64,000 nucleotides of DNA from Rhodanobacter sp. MP7CTX1 (GTDB lineage: Bacteria > Pseudomonadota > Gammaproteobacteria > Xanthomonadales > Rhodanobacteraceae): assembly GCF_014205795.1 (NCBI RefSeq), contig NZ_JACHCN010000002.1:372001-436000 (forward strand), given 5' to 3'. Of the stretch, positions 1 to 8,249 are shown one piece after another. The notes below the pieces were generated by a model that saw only the letters and a program-made list of their open reading frames with translations, searched no databases and was not told where the DNA came from. Each line of letters begins with the position of its first letter. The first letter of the stretch is position 1. A program made the translations under genes and the position numbers.

Positions 1-130
1 AGATCCGGTGCTTATGGCGCATGCGATGAAACTGGCGATCCAGGCCGGACGCGCCGCGTTCCGTGCCGGCCGGATTCCGCGCAAGCGCTATGCCTCCGCT
101 TCATCACCGATTGACGGCACCATCGGCTGA
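1..130 (+). CDS. thiG: Thiazole synthase ThiG, C-terminal end (partial)
   Basis: Reading from base 2, the window opens inside a gene whose last 42 residues include [19 protein letters not shown] and a tail with [13 protein letters not shown], followed by TGA at 128-130. This matches the conserved end of ThiG, which forms the thiazole phosphate ring of thiamine from deoxyxylulose phosphate, ThiS thiocarboxylate and dehydroglycine in the cytoplasm. The body of the gene lies before the window. trmB follows on the same strand, an arrangement I recall from xanthomonads. The last bases of the gene are part of an imperfect duplication (see the repeat at 101-275). Confidence 0.85.
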   Translation, partial: DPVLMAHAMKLAIQAGRAAFRAGRIPRKRYASASSPIDGTIG

Positions 131-275
131 GTCACTTCGTACTCTCCTGCTCGCGGAAAGAGCAAAGCAAAACCAACACGCCGGCACTTCATCACGGTTG
201 ACGGCACGATGGCTTGCTCGCTACTCCCCCCCTGCTTGCCCGGAAGAAGAGGGAGGAGCAAAACCAAGCAAGACA
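101..275. repeat. Imperfect tandem duplication of the thiG 3' end and its downstream spacer
   Basis: The stretch starting CTTCATCACCGATTGACGGC at 101 recurs in diverged form at 186 (CTTCATCACGGTTGACGGC), about 85 bases on. Both copies continue with similar blocks ending in GCAAAACCAA(C/G)CA. The second copy therefore contains a non-coding echo of the last thiG codons. Its end also resembles the purine-rich repeats at 26.7 and 57.2 kb (GAAGAAGAGGGAGGAGCA-like), so the spacer may have been built from a dispersed repeat. Confidence 0.6.
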
Positions 276-300
276 TGGAGCCCGAAGCTCCAGGATTTCC

Positions 301-1029
301 ATGACCGACACACCCGACAACGAGCACGACGGCCACACCAGCGCTCCGGAATACATGCGCCGCATCCGCAGCTTCGTGCTGCGCGAAGGGCGCATGACAC
401 CCGCGCAGCAGCGTGCGTTCGATGAACACTGGGCGCGCTACGGCATCGACTATCGCGGCGACGGCTCCGCGCATGACTTCACCACGAGCTTCGGCCGCCA
501 GGCGCCGCTGGTGCTGGAGATCGGTTTCGGCAACGGTGAAGCCCTCGCCTGGGCCAGTGAGCATGATCAGGCACGCGACTTCATCGGTGTCGAGGTGCAC
601 GGCCCCGGCGTCGGCCGACTGATGAACGCGCTGGCCGCGCGCGAGGCGAACAATGTGCGGCTGTACCGGCACGATGCCGTGGAGGTGCTGCAGCACGAGA
701 TCGCGCCCGGCACGCTGGCCGAGGCGCGCATCTGGTTCCCCGATCCCTGGCACAAGAAACGCCACAACAAGCGCCGACTGATCCAGCCCGAGTTCGTTGC
801 CTTGCTCGCCTCGCGCATGGCACCGAACGGCCTGCTGCATCTGGCCACCGACTGGCAGGCCTACGCCGAGCACATGCTCGAGGTCATGGAGGCGGCGCCC
901 GGCTGGCGCAATCAACTCGGTTCCGGCCAGTACGCCGAGAAGCCCGAATGGCGCATCGAAACCCACTTTGAACGGCGCGGCCTGAAACTCGGCCACGGTG
1001 TCTGGGATCTGCTCTACCGCAAATCCTGA
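301..1029 (+). CDS. trmB: tRNA (guanine-N7-)-methyltransferase TrmB
   Basis: This 242-residue cytoplasmic enzyme transfers a methyl group from S-adenosylmethionine to N7 of G46 in the variable loop of tRNAs. Visible family marks are the SAM-binding motif [11 protein letters not shown] (about residues 70-80) and the signature [12 protein letters not shown] (about 150-162), followed by the conserved IQPEF. Length is normal for the family. I chose ATG 301 over an upstream in-frame ATG at 214 because the extra 29 residues come from the repeat-derived spacer and AGGA lies 8-11 bases before 301. It follows thiG on the same strand. Confidence 0.95.
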   Translation: MTDTPDNEHDGHTSAPEYMRRIRSFVLREGRMTPAQQRAFDEHWARYGIDYRGDGSAHDFTTSFGRQAPLVLEIGFGNGEALAWASEHDQARDFIGVEVHGPGVGRLMNALAAREANNVRLYRHDAVEVLQHEIAPGTLAEARIWFPDPWHKKRHNKRRLIQPEFVALLASRMAPNGLLHLATDWQAYAEHMLEVMEAAPGWRNQLGSGQYAEKPEWRIETHFERRGLKLGHGVWDLLYRKS

Positions 1030-1215
1030 GCAGCTCCCGAAACCCGGCGCTCCTTGCGTGCGGCGCGCGCAATCCCATGCTGCTCCGATTCACCAGCAGC
1101 GCTGCTCGCCCGCTTATACTTGGGTGATCCACCCAGGGACGAATCGACGCAGCGTGAAGCTTCCACTGCCCCGCCGTATCTACCGTTGCCAGCCGCCCTT
1201 CCGGGACGCGCGCTA

Positions 1216-3057
1216 GTGGGACTCTCGCTCACCCCCGAAATGATCATGGTACTCGGGCTGGTGGGCTTCACCATGCTGATGCTGGTGCTGGAGTGGATCC
1301 GTGCCGACATGGTGGCGTTGCTGGTGGTGGTGGCGATCGGCCTGACCGGGCTGATTCCATCCGATCGCGTATTCAACGGCTTCGCCGGCAACGCGGTGAT
1401 CGCGATCATCGCGATCATGATCATGGGCGAGGGGCTGGACCGCGCCGGTGTCCTCAACCTCACCGCACGTTTCGTGATGCGCATGGCGCGTGGCGTGGAG
1501 TCGCGCCTTGGCCTGGTGATCAATCTGGTCGCCAGCCTGTTCAGCGCGGTGATTCCCAGCCAGGCACTGGCGGCGCTGATGATCCCGGTCAGCAGCCGCT
1601 TGTCCGCGCGCACCGGCGTGCCGATTTCGCGATTGCTGCTGCCGATGGCGTTCTGCATCCTCACTGCGACCAACACCACGCTGATCGCGAACTCGCCGCT
1701 GATCGTGCTGAACGACCTGATCGCCAGCGCGAACGCCAACCTGCTGCCAGGTGCGCACACGATCCCGAAGTTCGGCCTGTTCAGCGTGACCCCGGTGGGC
1801 CTGGCGCTGTCGCTGGTCGGCGTGCTGTATTTCTATTTCTTCGGCCGCAAGCTATTGCCGGGGCACGAGGACGAACGGCTGAAAGTCACCCCCGGCCGCA
1901 CCGAGAGTTACTTCGCCGAGACCTACGGCATTGGCGGCGAAACCGCCGAACTCACCGTCACCGCGGAAAGCCCACTGGTCGGCATGAGCATCGGCGAAGT
2001 GGAACAGTTGTACGACGCGCCACTGATCCTGGCGATCAAGAGCGGCAACGAAGCGCGCATGGCTCCGCCGGCCGATCACGTCATCTGGGTCGGATCCGTG
2101 CTGGGCGTGCTGGGTCCGCGCGAGCAACTGAGCCGGTTCGCGAACAATCAGTTGTGCCGGCTGTCGACCCACATGCGCCAGCTCGGCGAATTGTTCAATC
2201 CAACTCGCGCCGGCATTTCCGAAGTGGTGATTCCGCCGGTCTCGCGTTTCATCAAGCAGACCGTGGGCGACCTGCGCCTGCGCAAGCGTTTTGGCATCTC
2301 GGTGCTGGCGATCACCCGCGGCGAGCAGGTGTTTCGCGACGACGTGCGCGCGGTCACCCTGCGCGCCGGCGACACGATGGTGCTGCACAGCAACTGGCGC
2401 GATCTGTCACTGGCGGCGGAAGACAAGGACCTGGTTGTCGTCACCGATATTCCCAAACAGGAACAACGCCCGGGCAAGATCTGGCAAGCGGTGGGCTTCT
2501 TCGTGCTGGCAAAATGCCTGGCGCTGTTTACTCATCTCGACCTGTCCGTAGCGATGATGACCGGCGCGATCGGCATGCTGCTGACTGGCGTGCTGAACAT
2601 GGACGAGGCTTACCGGGCGATCAACTGGAAGACGATCTTCGTCACCGCCTGCCTGATTCCGCTGGGCTGGTCGATGGATGCCACCGGCACCGCCGCGTGG
2701 ATCGCCCAACAGGTACTCCAACACATGGGCAGTAGCTCGCACTGGGTGCTGCAAGCCTCGCTGGCGATACTCACGCTGCTGTTCTCGCAAGTGATGTCCA
2801 ACGTCGGCGCCACCGTGATGATGGTGCCGATCGCGATCAGCGTGGCGGTTGCCACGGGAGGCAACCCATCGGCTTATGCGCTGATCGTAGCCGTGTCTTC
2901 GTCCAACACCTTCCTGCTCAGCTCCGGTCACCCGGCGCTGATGATGGTCACCGGCCCCGGTGGCTATCGCGGCAAGGATTTCCTGCGCGTCGGCCTGCCG
3001 CTGACCCTGATCGTGCTCGTGGTCACCCTGATCGCGATCAACCTGATGTTCCGCTGA
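1216..3057 (+). CDS. SLC13/CitMHS-type permease with two TrkA-C (RCK_C) domains
   Basis: A 613-residue inner-membrane transporter. Hydrophobic helices fill about residues 1-210, two soluble regulatory domains of TrkA-C type lie at about 242-305 and 336-410, and a second membrane half with AINWKTIFVTACLIPLGWSM and a serine-rich SNVGATVMMVPIAI stretch follows. This split layout is typical of the DASS/SLC13 permeases that carry anions such as dicarboxylates or sulfate with sodium. The substrate cannot be read from sequence. The start is uncertain: GTG 1216 gives the best family-like N-terminus, but ATG 1240 and 1246 are in frame. A TTATACT-like -10 candidate lies about 100 bases upstream. Confidence 0.85.
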   Translation: MGLSLTPEMIMVLGLVGFTMLMLVLEWIRADMVALLVVVAIGLTGLIPSDRVFNGFAGNAVIAIIAIMIMGEGLDRAGVLNLTARFVMRMARGVESRLGLVINLVASLFSAVIPSQALAALMIPVSSRLSARTGVPISRLLLPMAFCILTATNTTLIANSPLIVLNDLIASANANLLPGAHTIPKFGLFSVTPVGLALSLVGVLYFYFFGRKLLPGHEDERLKVTPGRTESYFAETYGIGGETAELTVTAESPLVGMSIGEVEQLYDAPLILAIKSGNEARMAPPADHVIWVGSVLGVLGPREQLSRFANNQLCRLSTHMRQLGELFNPTRAGISEVVIPPVSRFIKQTVGDLRLRKRFGISVLAITRGEQVFRDDVRAVTLRAGDTMVLHSNWRDLSLAAEDKDLVVVTDIPKQEQRPGKIWQAVGFFVLAKCLALFTHLDLSVAMMTGAIGMLLTGVLNMDEAYRAINWKTIFVTACLIPLGWSMDATGTAAWIAQQVLQHMGSSSHWVLQASLAILTLLFSQVMSNVGATVMMVPIAISVAVATGGNPSAYALIVAVSSSNTFLLSSGHPALMMVTGPGGYRGKDFLRVGLPLTLIVLVVTLIAINLMFR

Positions 3058-3131
3058 TCCAATACATAATTCGCGCGGACCATTAGACGGTTGCCTGGTC
3101 CATTCGCGGCAGCAAGCCTCCGGACCGCCCC

Positions 3132-3380
3132 ATGCAGAACCCCACATTCTCCTCCACGAAAATCGCGATCGTCGGGCTCGGCTATGTCGGCCTGCCGCTG
3201 GCTGTGAAGCCATGCTGCCGGCCGCGAAACCTCGGACTTTTCTCGACCGCGGCGAGGAGGACATTCGCAGCCTCGGTTGTGAAAACTGTCCCGTGTTCGA
3301 CGTGCAGAGCCTGCTGACTGCCGACGTGTTCAAAAGGATGGCTGCAAGAGCCACCGTGGCAGAACGCGGCAAGGAAGCGA
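3132..3380 (+). pseudogene. Gutted nucleotide-sugar dehydrogenase (TviB/WbpA-like) remnant
   Basis: ATG 3132 starts a reading frame whose first 25 residues, ending KIAIVGLGYVGLPLAV, are a classic Rossmann N-terminus of UDP-sugar 6-dehydrogenases of the TviB/WbpA/WecC group. After about base 3207 the homologous reading moves to another frame, where FLDRGEEDIRSLG and PVFDVQSLL resemble the extreme C-terminus of the same family (region before the DVKG-type motif). About 350 central residues are absent, so an internal deletion joined both ends out of frame. It directly precedes xanA, so an intact ancestor probably belonged to the same polysaccharide pathway. The C-terminal match is weaker than the N-terminal one. 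Confidence 0.6.
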
Positions 3381-3428
3381 TGCGGCCCGCTATCATGTCC
3401 GGCTCACTGCAATCGTCAGGAACCACGG

Positions 3429-4778
3429 ATGACCTCGCTCCCCTGCTTCAAGGCCTATGACATTCGTGGGCGCGTCCCCGATGAGCTCGACGAAGCGCTG
3501 GCCCACAAGATCGGCCTCGCCATGTCATATCAACTGGAACCCGGTCCCGTAGTTCTGGGCCGCGATGTGCGGCTGACCAGTCTGGCGCTGCAGAATGCAT
3601 TAACCGAGGGCTTCCACAGCGCCGGGCGCGAGGTGATCGACATCGGCCTGGGGGGCACCGAGGAGGTCTATTTCCAGACGGCCCACCTCGGCGCGGCGGG
3701 TGGCGTCATGGTCACGGCCAGCCACAATCCGATGGACTACAACGGTATGAAACTGGTGCGTGAAGGCGCGCGCCCGATCAGCGGCGACAGCGGGCTGTTT
3801 GCGATACGTGATTTCGCTGCAAGCCATGCTGCACCCATCCCGACATCCAGTGCCTTGCCACGCACAATGACGGACAAGTCCGCCTACATCGCGCACCTGC
3901 TTGGCTACGTCGATCGCGATCGACTGAAGCCGCTCAAGATCGTGGTCAATGCTGGCAACGGCGGCGCCGGCCTGGTGATCGACCAGCTGGCCCCGCAGCT
4001 GCCATTCCAGTTCATCCGCATCCAGCACCAGCCTGACGGCCATTTTCCCAACGGCATTCCCAATCCGTTGCTGCCCGAGTGCCGTGCTGCCACCGCCGAT
4101 GCCGTGCGCGCGCACGGCGCCGACTTCGGCGTGGCCTGGGATGGCGATTTCGATCGCTGCTTTTTCTTCGACGCCGACGGCCGCTTCATCGAGGGTTACT
4201 ACCTCGTGGGCCTGCTGGCCAAGGCGCTGCTGGCACGCCATCCGGGCGGCAAGATCATCCACGACCCGCGCCTGCTCTGGAACACTGTTGAGATGGTAAG
4301 CGAGGCCGGTGGCATCCCCGTCATGAGCAAGACCGGGCACGCCTTCATCAAGGAACGCATGCGTGCTGAAAACGCGATCTACGGCGGCGAGATGAGCGCG
4401 CACCATTATTTCCGCGACTTCGCCTATTGCGATTCGGGGATGATCCCCTGGCTGCTGATCGCCGACCTGATCTCGGCCAGCGGGCTCTCGCTAGCGGAGA
4501 TGGTGGAAGACCGGATGCAAGCTTTCCCTTGCAGTGGCGAGATCAATTTCAAGGTAGCCGATGCACGCGCCGCCACCGAGCGCGTGATGGCGCATTTTGC
4601 CGCACAGTCGCCAGCGCTCGATCACACCGACGGCGTCAGTGCCGACTTCGGCGACTGGCGCTTCAACCTGCGCAGTTCCAACACCGAACCTTTGTTGCGT
4701 CTCAACGTGGAATCACGCGCCGATGGCGCTTTGATGCTGGAACGGACCGCCGAAGTCTCGTCACTGATCAACCGCTGA
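3429..4778 (+). CDS. xanA: Phosphomannomutase/phosphoglucomutase (XanA/ManB-like)
   Basis: A 449-residue alpha-D-phosphohexomutase that interconverts hexose 6- and 1-phosphates, supplying glucose-1-P or mannose-1-P for UDP-glucose and GDP-mannose. Family marks in order: FKAYDIRG at the N-terminus, the phosphoserine loop [17 protein letters not shown] (Ser98), the metal loop DGDFDR (about 238-243), the sugar-binding [13 protein letters not shown] (about 320), and the phosphate-binding [14 protein letters not shown] near the end. ATG 3429 has AGGA about 8 bases upstream. Length and N-terminus match XanA of xanthomonads, where it feeds xanthan and LPS synthesis. Here it lies just outside the EPS cluster, convergent with the PAP2 gene. 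Confidence 0.93.
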   Translation: MTSLPCFKAYDIRGRVPDELDEALAHKIGLAMSYQLEPGPVVLGRDVRLTSLALQNALTEGFHSAGREVIDIGLGGTEEVYFQTAHLGAAGGVMVTASHNPMDYNGMKLVREGARPISGDSGLFAIRDFAASHAAPIPTSSALPRTMTDKSAYIAHLLGYVDRDRLKPLKIVVNAGNGGAGLVIDQLAPQLPFQFIRIQHQPDGHFPNGIPNPLLPECRAATADAVRAHGADFGVAWDGDFDRCFFFDADGRFIEGYYLVGLLAKALLARHPGGKIIHDPRLLWNTVEMVSEAGGIPVMSKTGHAFIKERMRAENAIYGGEMSAHHYFRDFAYCDSGMIPWLLIADLISASGLSLAEMVEDRMQAFPCSGEINFKVADARAATERVMAHFAAQSPALDHTDGVSADFGDWRFNLRSSNTEPLLRLNVESRADGALMLERTAEVSSLINR

Positions 4779-4789
4779 CTCCATCTTGC

Positions 4790-4816
4790 GGGAGCGCACA
4801 GGGTGCGCTCCTACAG
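4790..4816. repeat. REP-like palindrome (GTAGGAGCGCAC family)
   Basis: GGGAGCGCAC followed by AGG and GTGCGCTCCTACAG forms a near-perfect inverted repeat whose complement begins GTAGGAGCGCAC. It lies between the convergent ends of xanA and the PAP2 gene, a typical REP position. It shares its arms with the larger elements at 6.6, 7.0 and 24.9 kb. There is no T-tract, so it is not a standard intrinsic terminator, though its hairpin could protect mRNA ends. Confidence 0.7.
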
Positions 4817-4889
4817 AGCCGTGGGCTCTTCGACATGCTCCGCAAACGGCGGCTCCCTGACTCTGTGATGCTGCGGCCACCGGCCGCGA

Positions 4890-5519
4890 TCAGGGCCAAT
4901 GCAGTTCCTGGCGTGTGTGCAGCGGCCCATCAGACAGGTGCCGGGCTATCGTCACCAGCATGTCTTGCGACGGGAAGTGTCGCCCATACACGAACGGCAA
5001 CACCAGCAGCAGGGGCAATAGCGCCATATACGACGGCCACGGCAAACGCCAGGCTCGCCAATGCAGCCCCAGAAACACCAGTGAGAAGACCGTACCCACT
5101 GCCGAGCCGAGCACGATCTCGGACACCGAATGCGCATGCAACACCACGCGCGACCACGCGATCACTACCGCCAAAAGCAATCCCAGCAGCACACCCGACA
5201 TTCGCCAAGTCGTACCGCCTCGCCCGACCAGTAGTCCACCCATGGCGGGCCACACCACAGCCGCCAGCGCGGAATGTCCGCTGAGGCCAGTGAATTCCAG
5301 CCCGGGCAAGGTCACTCCCCACACCATGAAAGCCAGCTTGCTGACCGCCACCAATCCCATCACGCCGACAACCAGCAGCAACCAGCGCCAGACCAGTCCC
5401 CGCGTTGGCGCTGCCAGCAGCAGCCACAGCGTGATCAAGCCGATGCACGGCAGCGTCACCGCGCTGTCGCCAAGAGCGGTGATATGTATCCATGTCTGAC
5501 GATCGAGCAGCATCACCAC
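4890..5519 (-). CDS. PAP2-family membrane phosphatase
   Basis: A 209-residue polytopic membrane protein with about six hydrophobic segments. It carries the phosphatidic acid phosphatase type 2 core: SGHS at residues 80-83 and SRVVLHAHSVSE at 123-134, providing the catalytic histidines and the arginine. The last acid of the motif is Glu instead of the usual Asp, and the first motif (K-x6-RP) is not clear: K61 is present but no RP follows. Related proteins dephosphorylate undecaprenyl pyrophosphate or other lipid phosphates at the periplasmic face. Placed after galE on the same strand, a role in recycling the lipid carrier of the polysaccharide is a reasonable inference, not shown. Confidence 0.8.
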   Translation of the reverse strand: MVMLLDRQTWIHITALGDSAVTLPCIGLITLWLLLAAPTRGLVWRWLLLVVGVMGLVAVSKLAFMVWGVTLPGLEFTGLSGHSALAAVVWPAMGGLLVGRGGTTWRMSGVLLGLLLAVVIAWSRVVLHAHSVSEIVLGSAVGTVFSLVFLGLHWRAWRLPWPSYMALLPLLLVLPFVYGRHFPSQDMLVTIARHLSDGPLHTRQELHWP

Positions 5520-5562
5520 CCCAAGCCCGTCGCGCCGCGGCCTTCACCATCCAGCCAGTGCA

Positions 5563-6537
5563 TCAGAAGCTCGGTTTGCAATGCCATCGCCATGCGCTCT
5601 CGATGATCGGCGCCAATGCTGTGTACTTCGGCTGCCAGCCCAACTCGGTACGCACCCTTTCACTGGACGCGACCAGCACCGCCGGATCGCCCGCACGCCG
5701 TGGCGCGATCTCATGCGCAACGACCTTGCCACTGACCTGCTCTGCCGCGCCAATCACCTCGCGTACCGAGAAGCCGCGGCCATTACCCAGGTTGAACACA
5801 TGCGCCCCTGCGTGCTGATCCATGTACGCCAGTGACAACAGGTGCGCCTGCGCCAGATCGTCCACATGCACATAGTCGCGCACACAGGTGCCGTCCGCCG
5901 TGGGGTAGTCGTCACCAAACACCTTGAGCGCCGGCCCCGTACCCAGCGCCGCACGCAGCACGTTGGGAATCAGGTGCGTCTCCGGCGTATGCGCCTCACC
6001 GATATCGCCATCCGGGCTGGCGCCCGCCGCATTGAAATAGCGCAAGGCCACCGAGCGCAGCCCATAGGCTGCATACGCATCGGTCAGCATGCGCTCCACC
6101 ATCAGTTTGCTGGCGCCATACGGGTTGATCGGCGCCCTGGGATGATCCTCGTCGATGCGATCACGGGTCGGCTGGCCAAACACCGCCGCCGTGGATGAGA
6201 ACACCAGACGGCCCACCCCGTGCTGCTGCATCGCCTGCAGCAAATTCAAGGTGCCGCTGACATTGTTGGCGTAATACGCATACGGCTGGGTCATCGACTC
6301 CCCCACCAGCGAGCGAGCGCAGAAATGCATCACCGCATCGAATCGGCGCCCGGCAAACGCGCGATCGAGCGATGCCGGATCCAGCAGGTCCGCCTGCACC
6401 AACTCGCCCCACTGCACCGCCTCGCGATGCCCGGTAGAAAGATTGTCCAGCACGGTGACCGCGACATCGCGTGCCGCCAGCCACTTCGCCATGTGGCTGC
6501 CGATATAACCGGCACCGCCGCAAACCAACACCTGCAT
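5563..6537 (-). CDS. galE: UDP-glucose 4-epimerase GalE
   Basis: A 324-residue extended short-chain dehydrogenase that interconverts UDP-glucose and UDP-galactose with bound NAD. Visible are the nucleotide loop GGAGYIGSH (7-15), DNLSTGH (31-37), the FSST catalytic strand (113-116) and YGASK with Tyr140/Lys144. The family's RYFNAAGA and PTADGTCVRDYVHVDDLA motifs follow. I chose ATG 6537, preceded by GAGGGAA, over an in-frame ATG 30 bases upstream. It probably supplies UDP-galactose for the EPS repeat unit. A 43-base gap separates it from the PAP2 gene, suggesting co-transcription. Upstream lies a palindromic element rather than another gene. Confidence 0.95.
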   Translation of the reverse strand: MQVLVCGGAGYIGSHMAKWLAARDVAVTVLDNLSTGHREAVQWGELVQADLLDPASLDRAFAGRRFDAVMHFCARSLVGESMTQPYAYYANNVSGTLNLLQAMQQHGVGRLVFSSTAAVFGQPTRDRIDEDHPRAPINPYGASKLMVERMLTDAYAAYGLRSVALRYFNAAGASPDGDIGEAHTPETHLIPNVLRAALGTGPALKVFGDDYPTADGTCVRDYVHVDDLAQAHLLSLAYMDQHAGAHVFNLGNGRGFSVREVIGAAEQVSGKVVAHEIAPRRAGDPAVLVASSERVRTELGWQPKYTALAPIIESAWRWHCKPSF

Positions 6538-6598
6538 GTGATTCCCTCGAACCATGGATATGGACACCTAACCCGACCCAACATCGCGCATCAAACCT

Positions 6599-6726
6599 GA
6601 AGGAGCGCCCCCGGACCGGATCGAGTCCGAGGCAGGCTCTGTGCGCGAATGCTCTGACCGCGATCGGTGCCAGGAGCATTCGCGCACGACCGAGGGAAGT
6701 CCCTTGTGGATGCACTACGCTCCTCC
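6599..6726. repeat. Palindromic REP-pair/MITE-like element, copy 1
   Basis: The element starts with GAAGGAGCGC, contains GTGCGCGAATGCTC and its partner GAGCATTCGCGCAC around a variable core, then GACCGAGGGAAGTCCCTT, and ends CTACGCTCCTCC. Copy 2 at 7012-7113 has the same order of blocks. Termini of the GTAGGAGC type suggest a two-unit REP element (BIME) or a small non-autonomous element. The two copies bracket a roughly 290-base stretch with one tiny reading frame. Confidence 0.65.
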
Positions 6727-6877
6727 GCGTCTCAATCAGATGCGACCCACGGGCGCGCCCTCCCGCGGCACAGCAACATCATAAACTGTGACGTGGTGGC
6801 CATCTGTATTATTTCCATGAGCCGAAAATCCAGCTTCCAACCGTCCTGCAGAACGGCATCCATAGGGGGATGCAGCG

Positions 6878-6973
6878 ATGCTTATGTTTATCTTGGGAAT
6901 GTCACTGGGCGCCTGCATCGGCGTAGCCGCTATCGGAATCTGCAGGTCATTCGACCAAGGCGACGCCGCCTAG
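6878..6973 (+). CDS. Putative 31-residue single-span membrane peptide
   Basis: ATG 6878 opens a short frame beginning MLMFILGMSLGACIGVAAIG and ending in a charged tail (RSFDQGDAA) before TAG. AGGGGG lies about 9 bases upstream. A hydrophobic segment with small residues followed by a short polar tail resembles the DUF3789-like mini membrane proteins often found in mobile or phage-derived DNA. It sits alone between two copies of the palindromic element. It could be a chance reading frame, since only codon pattern, ribosome site and topology support it. No function is proposed. Confidence 0.35.
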   Translation: MLMFILGMSLGACIGVAAIGICRSFDQGDAA

Positions 6974-7011
6974 CGGACTCCTCCAGAGAAGCGCAACGCC
7001 TTATCAAACCC

Positions 7012-7113
7012 TGTAGGAGCGCATCCTGTGCGCAAATGCTGCTGGCACATCAGCACCAGAGCATTCGCGCACGACCGAAGAAAGTCCCTTCTGGACAAGG
7101 GGCGCTCCGATAT
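7012..7113. repeat. Palindromic REP-pair/MITE-like element, copy 2
   Basis: It begins TGTAGGAGCGCATCCTGTGC, continues with GCAAATGCTGCTGG and the matching CAGAGCATTCGCGCAC, then GACCGAAGAAAGTCCCTT, and closes with GGGGCGCTCC. Block order equals that of 6599-6726. The conserved GACCGA(A/G)(G/A)(A/G)AAGTCCCTT block shows that the copies are related through their whole length, not only at the palindromic ends. Confidence 0.65.
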
Positions 7114-7239
7114 CCCGGTCAGCTACGACCGTATACACGGTGTCGTCGTCGGCCAGGCAACTGCCGGACTGCTTCTCGATCAACTCCAGCAGCTGCTCAG
7201 CCGCCATGAAACTGCGCGACACATTCCCCGCTGCCAGGA

Positions 7240-7653
7240 TCACGCGTCGTGCCTGCACATGTGACCCGACACACGCTGACACTTTTCGCGCTGCCGCCAC
7301 CTCACCTCACAGTCTCGTAAACTCCTCATCGCGCAGGCGATTGCATCGATAGTAAGCAGACCAACTAGCGCCGAAACCTGCCCACCCACCTCTGCAAAGA
7401 GGTCGTTCATGAGCAGACGCCGTGGTTCCGCAAGCCATTGCCTCGATAACAGCCAGACCAAATCCCTGTTAGAGCGAGACTTGAACAACGCCTCTGGCCC
7501 CGCGACAGGCTGCCGCCAATCGCTCTTCGCTAACCCCATCAAGAAATCGTAGCTACTGGGAAATACCAAGCGTAACTGCCATAGCTGGAACCGACTCAGC
7601 CGGCGGCCCCGCACATACGGGAAGAGCATCCTTACCATGCCCAGCGTTGGCAA
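7240..7653 (-). pseudogene. Unidentified reading frame in the decayed end of the EPS cluster
   Basis: A 137-residue frame starting MPTLGMVRMLFPYVRGRR and containing FQLWQLRLVFPSSYDFLMG, LLSRQWLAEPRRLLMNDLFA and a basic, Arg/Cys-rich tail that looks like read-through. I do not recognise the family. It is in the same frame as the second half of the broken glycosyltransferase just upstream (7660-8192), separated from it only by a TAA. A different minus-strand frame (7004-7300) also looks coding-like (LAAGNVSRSFMAAEQLLELI), suggesting another frameshift near 7290. The simplest reading is a 3' remnant of one or more EPS genes. It could still be a short expressed protein. Confidence 0.35.
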
Positions 7654-7659
7654 ACCCAG

Positions 7660-8192
7660 TTAGCATACGTCTATGTTCTTATGCGCACGGTAGTTACCTA
7701 CGCATAGGATATAGGGTGAGCCAATTTCGAGAATCGGACCTGACGAACTGAAAGCGCTCGAAACATCATTACGGACCACTCGAATATCCGAGGAGCCTTT
7801 GTCTAGCGACTCAATGATCTATCGGCCGGAATAATCCGATTAGTGAGAACGACGAAGGAGCGTCGCGCTAAACGCTTTATGAAGTGGTCATTATAAGCCC
7901 GGCGGTCAGGGCCACAATGCATGCGATGGATGAGGTCATGCATGGTGATCGCAGAGGGAACGTGGCACCAGGCCAGAGGCATGAGGCCAGGCAACCAGAA
8001 TACGTTACCACGAGAATCGGCCGCAGCACGACCCAGAGAAAACGGAGCCAGTGGGTTAGCAAACGAGAACTTGATGTCAACATCACTAAACAAATCACCT
8101 TTACGACGCAGATCGGAACGCACCTCCCGATAGAGCCGACCGATACCACCACCAGTCCATCTGTTGTCTACAATGACGTTCAATGCCCTCAT
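7660..8192 (-). pseudogene. Frameshifted and truncated GT4 glycosyltransferase
   Basis: ATG 8192 begins MRALNVIVDNRWTGGGIGRL, a normal N-terminus for a group 1 (GT4) glycosyltransferase. Further on come ITMHDLIH and SFVVLTN. At about base 7839 the homologous reading shifts by one base: the other frame gives SDYSGR, then an in-frame TAG at 7819-7821, then IIESLDKGSSDIRVVRNDV and the hallmark inter-domain strand PYILCVGNYRAHKN. A TAA at 7660-7662 ends it about 18 residues after that strand. The whole C-terminal nucleotide-sugar domain is missing. One deletion, one nonsense codon and one truncation show the gene is dead. An intact copy would have added a sugar to the EPS unit. Confidence 0.75.
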
Positions 8193-8249
8193 CTCGTTAG
8201 ACCTTCTATTGAATCGCTTTCTGCACGACCCAAAACATTGGAAAAAAAC

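Noticed and set aside
88-996. Long minus-strand reading frame opposite trmB
   Set aside because: It is the antisense shadow of a clear trmB gene; high GC creates long open frames on the other strand and there is no family-like motif.
1293-2735. 480-residue plus-strand frame inside the SLC13 gene
   Set aside because: Arg/His/Gly/Asp-rich composition typical of an out-of-frame reading of a GC-rich gene; the overlapping frame has all transporter motifs.
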